5,319 nt of DNA. Source: Mycobacterium sp. GTDB lineage: Bacteria > Actinomycetota > Actinomycetes > Mycobacteriales > Mycobacteriaceae. Below are positions 1-5,039 of the stretch, one piece after another. Position numbers and translations under genes: made by a program. The notes beneath the pieces are model-generated. The model had not been told where the DNA came from. It saw only the letters and a list, made by a program, of their open reading frames with translations, and searched no databases. The stretch spans positions 1 to 5,319 of the forward strand of contig JAHBAP020000043.1 of NCBI GenBank assembly GCA_018500005.2, written 5' to 3'. Position 1 is the stretch's first letter. Every line of letters starts with the position of its first letter.

Positions 1-75
1 CCATGCCGGGGAAGCCCGGCGGCGTCTTGGTGGGGGGGGCGATGCCCCCGCCCTGCACCCCGGGCCCCCGCGGCC
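1..75 (-). other. G/C-flattened 3' segment of aroA, suspected sequence or assembly error
   Basis: The reading frame stays open here, but the protein becomes [25 protein letters not shown], where mycobacterial AroA is expected to read close to GLRVxGVEVDDIAATTKTLPEFP. Nearly every difference replaces an A or T with G or C (Leu to Pro, Val to Gly, Asp to Gly, Ala/Thr to Pro). The plus strand contains G8 at 32-39 and C5 runs at 45-49 and 65-69. The preceding DHRMAM motif is normal, so the change is abrupt and touches the window end. This fits poor base quality near a contig end better than natural divergence, but I cannot tell from the sequence alone. Confidence 0.55.
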
Positions 76-1240
76 CGATAATCGCCCCGCCCATCGCCAT
101 CCGGTGGTCGGCATAGGACCGCCACAGGCCGCCGTGCAACGGCCGGGCGGTGATCACCAGCGCATCTGCTTCCTCCGCGCAGTCACCGCCGAGGCCGTTG
201 ATCTCGGCGCTCAGTGCCGCCAGTCGGTCGGTCTCGTGGCCGCGCAGGTGGGCTATCCCGGTCAGCCGCGAGACCGAGCCGGGTTCGGCCAGCGCGGCCA
301 GCGCCGCCATCGAAGGGGTGAGTTCGCCGACCTCGTGCAGATCCATGTCGAAACCGGAATAGCTTGCCGGACCGCTCACCGCCAGCCCGGAACTCTCATG
401 GACCACAGTGCAATTCAGCAGCCGCAGGATCGACAGGATGATCGGCGCGGGCTGGACGCTGATGGTGGGCCAGCCGGCGATCCGCACCGTCCCGCCGGTT
501 ACTGCCGCGGCGGCCGCGAACGGCACCGCGTTGGACAGGTCCGGTTCGATCCTCCAGTGGCGCGAATCGATCCGGCCGGGTTCCACTCGCCACCGGTTCG
601 GGACGGTCTCGTCGACCTCAATGCCGGCCTCGGCCAGCATTGCCACCGTCATCGCGATGTGCGGGGCGGACGGCACCGAGGCGCCGGAGTGCACCACCGT
701 CAGCCCGTCGGTGAATGCCGCACCGGACAGCAACAGGCCGGAGACGAACTGCGAGGAAGCTGACGCGTCGATGTGCACGGTGCCGCCCGGCACCGCGCCG
801 CGGCCGTGCACGGTGAATGGCAGACCGTCTCCGTCGATCTCCACTCCCAGGCCGCGCAGCGCGTCGAGCAGGGGAGTGATGGGACGTGCGCGGGCCTGTT
901 CGTCGCCGTCGAAGCGCACCGCGCCCGTGCTGAGCGCCGCCAGCGGCGGAACGAACCGCAGGACGGTGCCGGCCAGGCCGCAGTCGATGCGGGCTCCGGC
1001 GCCGGGATCCAATGTTCCACCGACTGTCAGTTCGGTTCCGTCTCCGTCGATCCGCACACCCAGGGTCTGCAGCGCACCGATCATCAGATCGGTGTCGCGG
1101 CTGCGCAGTGCCCCGCTGACCTGCGCGGCCCCGCTGAGTGCTGCGAGGATCAGCGCGCGGTTCGTCATCGACTTCGAGCCGGGCACCGTCACGGATGCGT
1201 CCACCGGTGCTGGGGCGTGGGGTGCCGGCCAATGGTTCAC
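1..1240 (-). CDS. aroA: 3-phosphoshikimate 1-carboxyvinyltransferase (EPSP synthase), 3' end cut by the window
   Basis: The enzyme joins shikimate-3-phosphate and phosphoenolpyruvate to make EPSP, the sixth step of the cytosolic shikimate pathway to chorismate and aromatic amino acids. The frame reads for 413 codons without a stop. Visible family motifs are [10 protein letters not shown] (residues 20-29, substrate-binding Lys23 and Arg28), [25 protein letters not shown] (Glu306 near the usual acidic catalytic position), RGHETDRL (Glu336, Arg339), YADHRMAM (His379-Arg380) and a Thr-Lys-Thr with the active-site Lys405. The sequence matches my memory of M. tuberculosis AroA (about 450 aa), so roughly 35 C-terminal residues lie outside. 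I chose the GTG at 1240 because it gives VNHWPAP, matching MKTWPAP; an in-frame ATG at 1249 would add MYA. It is divergent from the SRAP gene with a 36-bp gap. Residues 389-413 look corrupted (see the entry for 1-75). Identity is secure. Confidence 0.95.
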   Translation of the reverse strand, partial: MNHWPAPHAPAPVDASVTVPGSKSMTNRALILAALSGAAQVSGALRSRDTDLMIGALQTLGVRIDGDGTELTVGGTLDPGAGARIDCGLAGTVLRFVPPLAALSTGAVRFDGDEQARARPITPLLDALRGLGVEIDGDGLPFTVHGRGAVPGGTVHIDASASSQFVSGLLLSGAAFTDGLTVVHSGASVPSAPHIAMTVAMLAEAGIEVDETVPNRWRVEPGRIDSRHWRIEPDLSNAVPFAAAAAVTGGTVRIAGWPTISVQPAPIILSILRLLNCTVVHESSGLAVSGPASYSGFDMDLHEVGELTPSMAALAALAEPGSVSRLTGIAHLRGHETDRLAALSAEINGLGGDCAEEADALVITARPLHGGLWRSYADHRMAMGGAIIGPRGPGVQGGGIAPPTKTPPGFPGM

Positions 1241-1256
1241 GGCGTACATCCTGCCC

Positions 1257-1266
1257 TGCCCGGGCA
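1257..1266. repeat. Perfect 10-bp palindrome between the divergent aroA and SRAP starts
   Basis: TGCCCGGGCA is a perfect inverted repeat in the middle of the 36-bp gap separating the aroA start (1240) and the SRAP start (1277). Its location allows a single DNA-binding protein to affect both genes. However, in a genome with this GC content a 10-bp GC-rich palindrome can occur by chance, and I do not recognise a known operator. No mycobacterial LexA box (TCGAAC-N4-GTTCGA type) is visible in the gap. Confidence 0.3.
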
Positions 1267-1270
1267 CCAT

Positions 1271-1275
1271 GGAGG
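1271..1275 (+). promoter_or_regulatory. GGAGG Shine-Dalgarno-like motif only 1 nt from the SRAP ATG
   Basis: GGAGG lies directly before the ATG at 1277 with a single intervening T, far closer than the usual 5-9 nt. The start cannot be moved to restore spacing: SRAP proteins need Cys as residue 2, and only this ATG gives Met-Cys-Gly-Arg-Phe. The motif may therefore work poorly, or the transcript may be leaderless or very short, as is common in mycobacteria. Confidence 0.4.
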
Positions 1276-1276
1276 T

Positions 1277-2026
1277 ATGTGTGGGCGATTCGCGATGACG
1301 ACGGACCCGGCGCGGTTGGCCGCCGAGCTCGATGCGGTCAACGAAACCGGGCTCTCCGCCGCGCCGCCGAATTTCAACGTCGCTCCGACGACGGACATCG
1401 CTGCCGTCGTCGCACGCCATGACCAGCCCGGGGACCCCGACGGCCAAGCCATTCGCCGGGTGCGGCTGATGCGCTGGGGGCTGCTGCCGAGCTGGGTCAA
1501 GGCCGACGCTGACGGGCGACCGATTTCCAAAGCCCTACTGATCAACGCCCGTGCCGACAAGGTCACCTCGTCGCCGGCGTTCCGGTCGGCTGCTGGGCAC
1601 AAGCGGTGCCTGATCCCGATGGACGGCTACTACGAATGGATGCCGGCGGAGAACCCGAAGGGCCGTAAGACGCCGTTCTACCTGCACCGGGCCGACGGCC
1701 GGTTGCTGTTGGTGGCCGGGCTGTGGTCGGCCTGGCGCGCCGGCGCATCAAGTGAGTCAATCCTGACCTGCGCCATCATCACCACCGACGCGGTTGACCA
1801 GTTGGGCCGGATTCACGACCGGATGCCGCTGCCGATCGCTGAGGCGGACTGGGACCGCTGGCTGGACCCGGACCGGGCCGCCCCCGCCGATCTGCTGGCG
1901 GCACGTCCGGACATCAGCGGAATTGAGATCCGCGAGGTGTCGACATTGGTCAACAGCGTCCGAAACAACGGTCCGGAACTGATCGCCCCGGCCGGGTCGG
2001 GCAACCAACCGGTCGGTCTGTTCTAG
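1277..2026 (+). CDS. SRAP (SOS response-associated peptidase) family protein, HMCES/YedK-like abasic-site shield
   Basis: SRAP proteins (E. coli YedK, human HMCES) bind abasic sites in single-stranded DNA and cross-link to them through Cys2, protecting the site during replication. The 249-aa product has the full family pattern: MCGRF with Cys2 exposed once Met is removed, NFNVAPT (Asn34), MRWGLLPSW (65-73), LINARAD (Asn90, Arg92), [12 protein letters not shown] (Glu120, equivalent to the catalytic Glu of GFYEW), IHDRMPL (His180) and [16 protein letters not shown] near the C-terminus. All proposed catalytic residues are present and the length is normal. An open frame extends 5' to 773, but that stretch is antisense to aroA and would bury Cys2, so ATG 1277 is chosen. 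The gene is divergent from aroA, an arrangement I recall for M. tuberculosis Rv3226c/Rv3227. No SOS box was seen. Confidence 0.93.
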   Translation: MCGRFAMTTDPARLAAELDAVNETGLSAAPPNFNVAPTTDIAAVVARHDQPGDPDGQAIRRVRLMRWGLLPSWVKADADGRPISKALLINARADKVTSSPAFRSAAGHKRCLIPMDGYYEWMPAENPKGRKTPFYLHRADGRLLLVAGLWSAWRAGASSESILTCAIITTDAVDQLGRIHDRMPLPIAEADWDRWLDPDRAAPADLLAARPDISGIEIREVSTLVNSVRNNGPELIAPAGSGNQPVGLF

Positions 2027-2041
2027 TGGCCGGACCCGCGT

Positions 2042-2047
2042 TAGCAT
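2042..2047 (+). promoter_or_regulatory. Candidate -10 box (TAGCAT) for the aldehyde dehydrogenase gene
   Basis: TAGCAT fits the mycobacterial SigA -10 pattern TANNNT and sits 34 nt before the ATG at 2082, in the 55-bp gap after the SRAP stop. A start point near 2054 would give a leader of about 28 nt carrying the ribosome binding site. No good -35 (TTGNNN) is seen 16-18 bp upstream, where the sequence overlaps the end of the SRAP gene, so this is tentative. Read-through from the SRAP gene is also possible. Confidence 0.3.
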
Positions 2048-2068
2048 CGGAACAAAGCAATCCAGCCT

Positions 2069-2075
2069 GGAGGAA
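2069..2075 (+). promoter_or_regulatory. Strong ribosome binding site for the aldehyde dehydrogenase
   Basis: GGAGGAA is followed by 6 nt and then the ATG at 2082. This near-perfect Shine-Dalgarno sequence fixes the start codon and suggests efficient translation. It contrasts with the cramped signal in front of the SRAP gene and the absence of one before the SDR gene. Confidence 0.8.
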
Positions 2076-2081
2076 CCGACC

Positions 2082-3620
2082 ATGACCGCAGTTGAGCCCA
2101 AGGCTTACACCATCACGGTGCACAACCCCGCCGATGGGACGGTGGCCGGCTCGGTGCCGATCGACGACTCCGACACGGTCGCCGCCAAGGCCCGGGAACT
2201 TCGGCTGTTCCAGCAGGACTGGGAGGCCATGGGCGGCAATGGCCGCAAGAAGTGGATGCTGAAGTGGCAGGACTGGATCCTGGACAATGCCGACCACCTG
2301 ACCGATGTGCTGATGTCGGAGACCGGAAAGAGCCGCATCGACGCCGCCCTCGAACCGGTCGGGGTTGCAGACGCCATCAAGTACTGGGCCAACCACGCCG
2401 AGGAGTTCCTCGCCGACAAGCACCCCAAGGCGCACAGCCCGCTGTTCAAGGTCAAGAAGCTCACCACCCTGTACCGGCCCTACCCGCTGGTCGGCATCAT
2501 CGAACCGTGGAACTTCCCGCCGGCCATGCTCGGACTGGACGTGGTGCCGGCGCTGGCGGCCGGCGCCGCCGTTCTTCTGAAACCCTCTGAGGTGACACCA
2601 CTTTCGGCCGTCGAGTTCGTCCGCGGCTGGAACGAGGTAGGAGCCCCGCCGGTGCTCGGACTGACCACCGGCTACGGTGCCACCGGCGCGGCGGTGATCG
2701 ACAACGCCGACTATGTGCACTTCACCGGCTCCACCGCCACCGGCAAGAAGGTGGCGGTTGCCTGTGCCGAGCGGTTGATCCCGTTCAGCCTGGAACTCGG
2801 CGGCAAGGATCCGGCGATCGTGTTGGCCGACGCCGACGTCGACCGCGCCGCCAATGGCATCGCCTGGGGCGGCATGTTCAACGCCGGCCAGGAGTGCATC
2901 TCGGTAGAGCGGGTCTACGTGGAAGCCCCGATCTACGACGAGTTCGTCGCCAAGCTGACCGCCAACGTCAACAAGATCCAGCAGGGCAGCGAGTCCGGCA
3001 GCGACTTCACCTACAACACCGGCGCGATGGCCACCGAGGCCCAGCGCGACATCGTCGAACGGCATGTCAAGGAGGCCGTCGCGGCCGGCGCCAAGGTGCT
3101 CACCGGCGGCAAGCCCACCGGCGTGGGCACCTTTTTCCAGCCCACCGTGCTGGCCGACGTCGACGCATCGATGACCTGTATCGCCGAGGAGACTTTCGGA
3201 CCGACCCTGCCGGTGGTCAAGGTGAAGGACGAAGAGGAGGCCATCCGGCTGGCGAACGATTCGAAGTACGGGTTGTCGGCGACGGTGTGGACCGGTGACA
3301 CCGGCCGCGGGGAGCGGATCGCTCGCCGTCTGGACTGCGGTGCGGTCAATATCAACGACGCCCTGACCAACGTTTTCTGCCCGTCCCTGCCGATGGGCGG
3401 CTGGAAGGAATCCGGTATGGGCTACCGCTCCGGCGGGGCCAACGGGCTGATCAAGTTCTGCCGCCAGCAGGCCATCACCGCGCCGCGGATCCCGACCCAG
3501 AAGTCGGAGATGATGTGGTACTCCGCGCCTGCCAAGCAGGGCCGCTTCGCACTCGCCGCAATGCGGGCGTTCGCCGGACACGGCTGGCGCAAATTGGGCC
3601 GCAAGGGGCTGAAGGGCTGA
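2082..3620 (+). CDS. NAD-dependent aldehyde dehydrogenase family protein (succinate-semialdehyde dehydrogenase-like)
   Basis: The 512-aa protein belongs to the ALDH superfamily and should oxidise an aldehyde to a carboxylic acid in the cytosol. The catalytic set is complete: PWNFP with Asn144, Lys167 in LLKPSE, FTGSTATG (214-221), LELGGKDP with Glu238, NAGQECIS with the nucleophile Cys272, EETFGP with Glu370 and Phe372, and a late PMGGWKESGMG. Glu170 after KPS is the residue that usually favours NAD over NADP. Parts resemble my recollection of M. tuberculosis Rv1731 (GabD2), especially CIS-ERVYVE and SATVW, so database names may say succinate-semialdehyde dehydrogenase, but the substrate cannot be read from sequence. 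A basic tail (about 485-512, ending RKLGRKGLKG) extends beyond the usual ALDH end. The gene follows the SRAP gene by 55 bp and converges on the SDR gene with a 15-bp gap. Confidence 0.93.
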   Translation: MTAVEPKAYTITVHNPADGTVAGSVPIDDSDTVAAKARELRLFQQDWEAMGGNGRKKWMLKWQDWILDNADHLTDVLMSETGKSRIDAALEPVGVADAIKYWANHAEEFLADKHPKAHSPLFKVKKLTTLYRPYPLVGIIEPWNFPPAMLGLDVVPALAAGAAVLLKPSEVTPLSAVEFVRGWNEVGAPPVLGLTTGYGATGAAVIDNADYVHFTGSTATGKKVAVACAERLIPFSLELGGKDPAIVLADADVDRAANGIAWGGMFNAGQECISVERVYVEAPIYDEFVAKLTANVNKIQQGSESGSDFTYNTGAMATEAQRDIVERHVKEAVAAGAKVLTGGKPTGVGTFFQPTVLADVDASMTCIAEETFGPTLPVVKVKDEEEAIRLANDSKYGLSATVWTGDTGRGERIARRLDCGAVNINDALTNVFCPSLPMGGWKESGMGYRSGGANGLIKFCRQQAITAPRIPTQKSEMMWYSAPAKQGRFALAAMRAFAGHGWRKLGRKGLKG

Positions 3621-3635
3621 TCGCCCAGGGCGGGC

Positions 3636-4496
3636 CTAAGGGCTCGCGTACCCCGGCGGGTTGGGGGAGTCGACCCAGAAGTCGACCCCCAACTCAAAGC
3701 CGGGCACGCAGTCGTACACCGACAGGTCGGTGACGCCGCTGTCGAGCAGCACGTCCTCGCACAGCAGGGTGTTCCCGGTGAACTCCTTCGCCGGTCGGCT
3801 TATCACCGCGTAGGCGGCGTCGGCGTACACCTCGGGCTTGCGGGAGCGCTTCATCGTCTCGTCACCGCCGAGCAGGTTCTGCACCGCCGCGGTGGCTATC
3901 GGGGTACGTGGCCAAAGGGTGTTCGAGGCGATCCCGTGCTGGCGCATCTCCTCGGCAATTCCCAAGGCGCACAGCGTCATTCCGTACTTGGCCATCATGT
4001 ACGGCGTCGGGCGCAGCCACTTGGGTTCCAGCCGGATCGGCGGCGACAGCGTCAGGATGTGTGGGTTCTCCCGGCCCTTCATGTGCGGGATGCACGCCTG
4101 GGACACCGCGTAGGTGCCGCGCACCTGGATGCCGTTCATCAGATCGAAGCGCTTCAGCGGCACCTCCTCGACGGAGCCGAGGTTGATGGCCGAGGCGTTG
4201 TTGACGCAGATGTCGATGGCACCGAACTGCTCGACGGCCGCGGCGACCGCGGCGGCCACCGAATCCCCGTCGCGCACGTCGCCGACGATCGGCAGGGCCT
4301 GTCCGCCGGCGTCCTCGATCTCCTTGGCGGCGGTGTAGATGGTGCCGGGCAGTTTGGGGTGCGGCTCGGTGGTCTTGGCCACCAGGGCGACGTTGGCCCC
4401 GTCGGCGGCGACCCGCTTGGCGATCGCCAGGCCGATGCCGCGACTCGCGCCGGAGATGAACATGGTCTTGCCGGAGAAACCGGATGAGGATGCCAT
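3636..4496 (-). CDS. HSDL2-like short-chain dehydrogenase/reductase (SDR)
   Basis: The 286-aa protein is a classical-fold SDR using NAD(P)(H). The nucleotide-binding motif is SGASRGIG (15-22), followed by GDVRD (72-76), NNAS (99-102), the catalytic Ser151 in LTLSPP, and Tyr166-xxx-Lys170 in YMMAK. LSPP, YMMAKYGMTLCALGIAEE and SNTLWPRT are typical of the HSDL2 (hydroxysteroid dehydrogenase-like 2) branch, though the C-terminal SCP2 domain of human HSDL2 is absent. I recall a very similar protein, M. tuberculosis Rv3224. Gln124 stands where the catalytic-tetrad Asn of the N-x-R-G motif usually is. The substrate is unknown; lipid or steroid carbonyls are plausible by family only. No Shine-Dalgarno precedes the ATG at 4496, but a -10-like TAGGCT lies 7 nt upstream, suggesting leaderless translation. 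It is convergent with the aldehyde dehydrogenase gene. Confidence 0.92.
   Translation of the reverse strand: MASSSGFSGKTMFISGASRGIGLAIAKRVAADGANVALVAKTTEPHPKLPGTIYTAAKEIEDAGGQALPIVGDVRDGDSVAAAVAAAVEQFGAIDICVNNASAINLGSVEEVPLKRFDLMNGIQVRGTYAVSQACIPHMKGRENPHILTLSPPIRLEPKWLRPTPYMMAKYGMTLCALGIAEEMRQHGIASNTLWPRTPIATAAVQNLLGGDETMKRSRKPEVYADAAYAVISRPAKEFTGNTLLCEDVLLDSGVTDLSVYDCVPGFELGVDFWVDSPNPPGYASP
3660..3693 (+). terminator. Stem-loop 40 nt after the aldehyde dehydrogenase stop, possible non-canonical terminator
   Basis: GTTGGGGGAGTCGAC (3660-3674) is followed by a 6-nt loop, CCAGAA, and then GTCGACCCCCAAC (3681-3693). The arms pair along their length except for a 2-nt bulge (AG, or equivalent) in the left arm. 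No T-run follows, so it would be a U-tract-less (I-shaped) hairpin of the kind proposed for mycobacteria. For the plus-strand transcript it lies 40 nt downstream of the stop and could end that mRNA. It sits inside the last codons of the convergent SDR gene (FWVDSPNP region), where ribosomes would normally melt it. The structure is clear; the function is inferred. Confidence 0.45.
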
Positions 4497-4499
4497 GCG

Positions 4500-4520
4500 C
4501 CCGAGCCTATTCGACTCGGG
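4500..4520. repeat. Inverted repeat over the SDR promoter, possible operator
   Basis: CCCGAG (4500-4505) and CTCGGG (4515-4520) form a perfect 6-bp inverted repeat with a 9-bp centre that also has partial symmetry. The repeat covers the proposed -10 box of the SDR gene and ends only 3 nt before its ATG. A repressor dimer bound here would block transcription. Size and placement are compatible with a TetR-type site, but no regulator gene is in the window and no known consensus is recognised. Confidence 0.35.
4504..4509 (-). promoter_or_regulatory. Candidate -10 box (TAGGCT) giving a leaderless SDR mRNA
   Basis: On the minus strand TAGGCT matches TANNNT, and 7 nt separate it from the ATG at 4496. 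Transcription would therefore start at or next to the A of the start codon. The absence of any purine-rich ribosome binding site in CTCGGGCGC just before the ATG supports leaderless translation, which is frequent in mycobacteria. No convincing -35 hexamer is seen at 4527-4533, though -35 boxes are often weak in this group. Confidence 0.5.
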
Positions 4521-4582
4521 GCACGGCCCGATGCTGGCAGTATTTGAATGCCTGATATCTCAGCAGCGACAGGGGCGACGTG

Positions 4583-4641
4583 GCTTCGCCGTGCTGGCGT
4601 CACGACGCCCCCGACGCCCCGCTGGGAAGCTTGATTTTTTT
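4583..4641 (+). terminator. Branched hairpin followed by a T-rich tract, terminator-like
   Basis: GCTTC (4583-4587) pairs with GAAGC (4626-4630). Inside the loop GGCGT-CACG-ACGCC (4596-4609) forms a second perfect stem. TTGATTTTTTTGATTATTT follows directly on the plus strand. A stem leading into a T-run resembles an intrinsic terminator, but the outer stem is short and its loop large, and no plus-strand gene precedes it. It may end a short RNA initiated near the SDR promoter, or be a relic or coincidence. Confidence 0.25.
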
Positions 4642-4977
4642 GATTATTTATCTCGCTCTGGCGGAGCCCGGCGGCCATGAATTTCAGTCCGATCAGGGGT
4701 CTGAATTGGCGCTTTCGGATGATTCGACAGAGCTTCTGTGAGTGTCGGCAAAAATCAAACGACAGCAAACTTCCGCGGGTGAAGTGAACACAGCCTCGTC
4801 GAGGATGTCGCATTGACCGTTGATGCAGAACCGGGGCGTCATCGGGTGATACGAGGTAACGCGGGCGGCCTGATGCCCGAATCGCGATGAGCATCGAGGC
4901 GAGCAAACTGACTCCAAGGTCACAATTCGATAGCCGGGTACGTGGAAAATCGCTCCGAACTCACCCCGGGTGCGATT

Positions 4978-4983
4978 TAATTT
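4978..4983 (+). promoter_or_regulatory. Weak candidate -10 box (TAATTT) for the secreted-protein gene
   Basis: TAATTT fits TANNNT and stands out in an otherwise GC-rich stretch, 56 nt upstream of the proposed TTG start. The hexamer about 17 bp upstream (CCGAAC) is a poor -35. GGAA at 4944-4947 could hint at an ECF-type -35, but no GTT partner is at the right spacing. Support is limited to position and base composition. Confidence 0.2.
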
Positions 4984-5025
4984 CGGAAAGCCGGAGGGGT
5001 CACCGGTTTGGTCCGGTTTCCAGCC

Positions 5026-5031
5026 AGAGGG
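5026..5031 (+). promoter_or_regulatory. Ribosome binding site (AGAGGG) supporting a TTG start at 5040
   Basis: AGAGGG is separated by 8 nt from TTG at 5040, which opens the frame that carries the mycobacterial signal region. Alternative starts in this frame, ATG 4887 and GTG 5097, have no comparable purine-rich sequence at normal spacing. The motif is therefore the main reason for the chosen start. Confidence 0.45.
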
Positions 5032-5039
5032 TTTGCCGA

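Larger units (their letters stand above)
4497..5039. other. Intergenic region of about 540 bp without a convincing gene
   Basis: This stretch separates the SDR start from the right-edge secreted-protein gene, both of which point away from it. Open frames here (for example 4693-5136 minus, and the plus frame open from an ATG at 4887) lack recognisable motifs, clear ribosome binding sites and the strong G/C third-position bias of the neighbours. The centre is relatively AT-rich for this genome, notably TTGATTTTTTTGATTATTTA at 4631-4650. Contents I can point to are the SDR promoter and inverted repeat, a terminator-like structure (4583-4641), small perfect palindromes (CCTCG-T-CGAGG at 4794-4804 and CGATG-AG-CATCG at 4885-4896), and a candidate -10 box at 4978. 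Confidence 0.6.

Noticed and set aside
773..1276. 5' extension of the SRAP frame upstream of ATG 1277
   Set aside because: The extension is antisense to aroA and would bury the Cys2 needed for SRAP chemistry.
1241..1276. An SOS (LexA) box controlling the SRAP gene
   Set aside because: I searched by eye for the mycobacterial TCGAAC-N4-GTTCGA pattern and saw none in the gap.
408..1298. A 296-codon plus-strand frame opposite aroA
   Set aside because: Its composition is low-complexity Pro/Ser/Arg, typical of a shadow frame. The minus strand encodes a motif-complete EPSP synthase.
1950..3581. A 543-codon open frame antisense to the aldehyde dehydrogenase gene
   Set aside because: It mirrors a gene with a complete set of ALDH motifs. 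Long antisense frames are expected from strong G/C third-position bias, and its translation shows no family motif.
3621..3635. A terminator in the 15-bp gap between the convergent genes
   Set aside because: Only 4-bp GC stems (such as CGCC-CAG-GGCG at 3622-3632) with no T-run; too weak to call. The hairpin at 3660-3693 is a better candidate.
4813..4842. TTGACC as a -35 box for a plus-strand promoter
   Set aside because: No TANNNT sequence lies 16-19 bp downstream, so there is no matching -10.
4887..5039. ATG 4887 as the start of the right-edge secreted protein
   Set aside because: No ribosome binding site at normal spacing, and the added ~50 residues are unlike an N-terminal export region. 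It remains possible because the frame is open.
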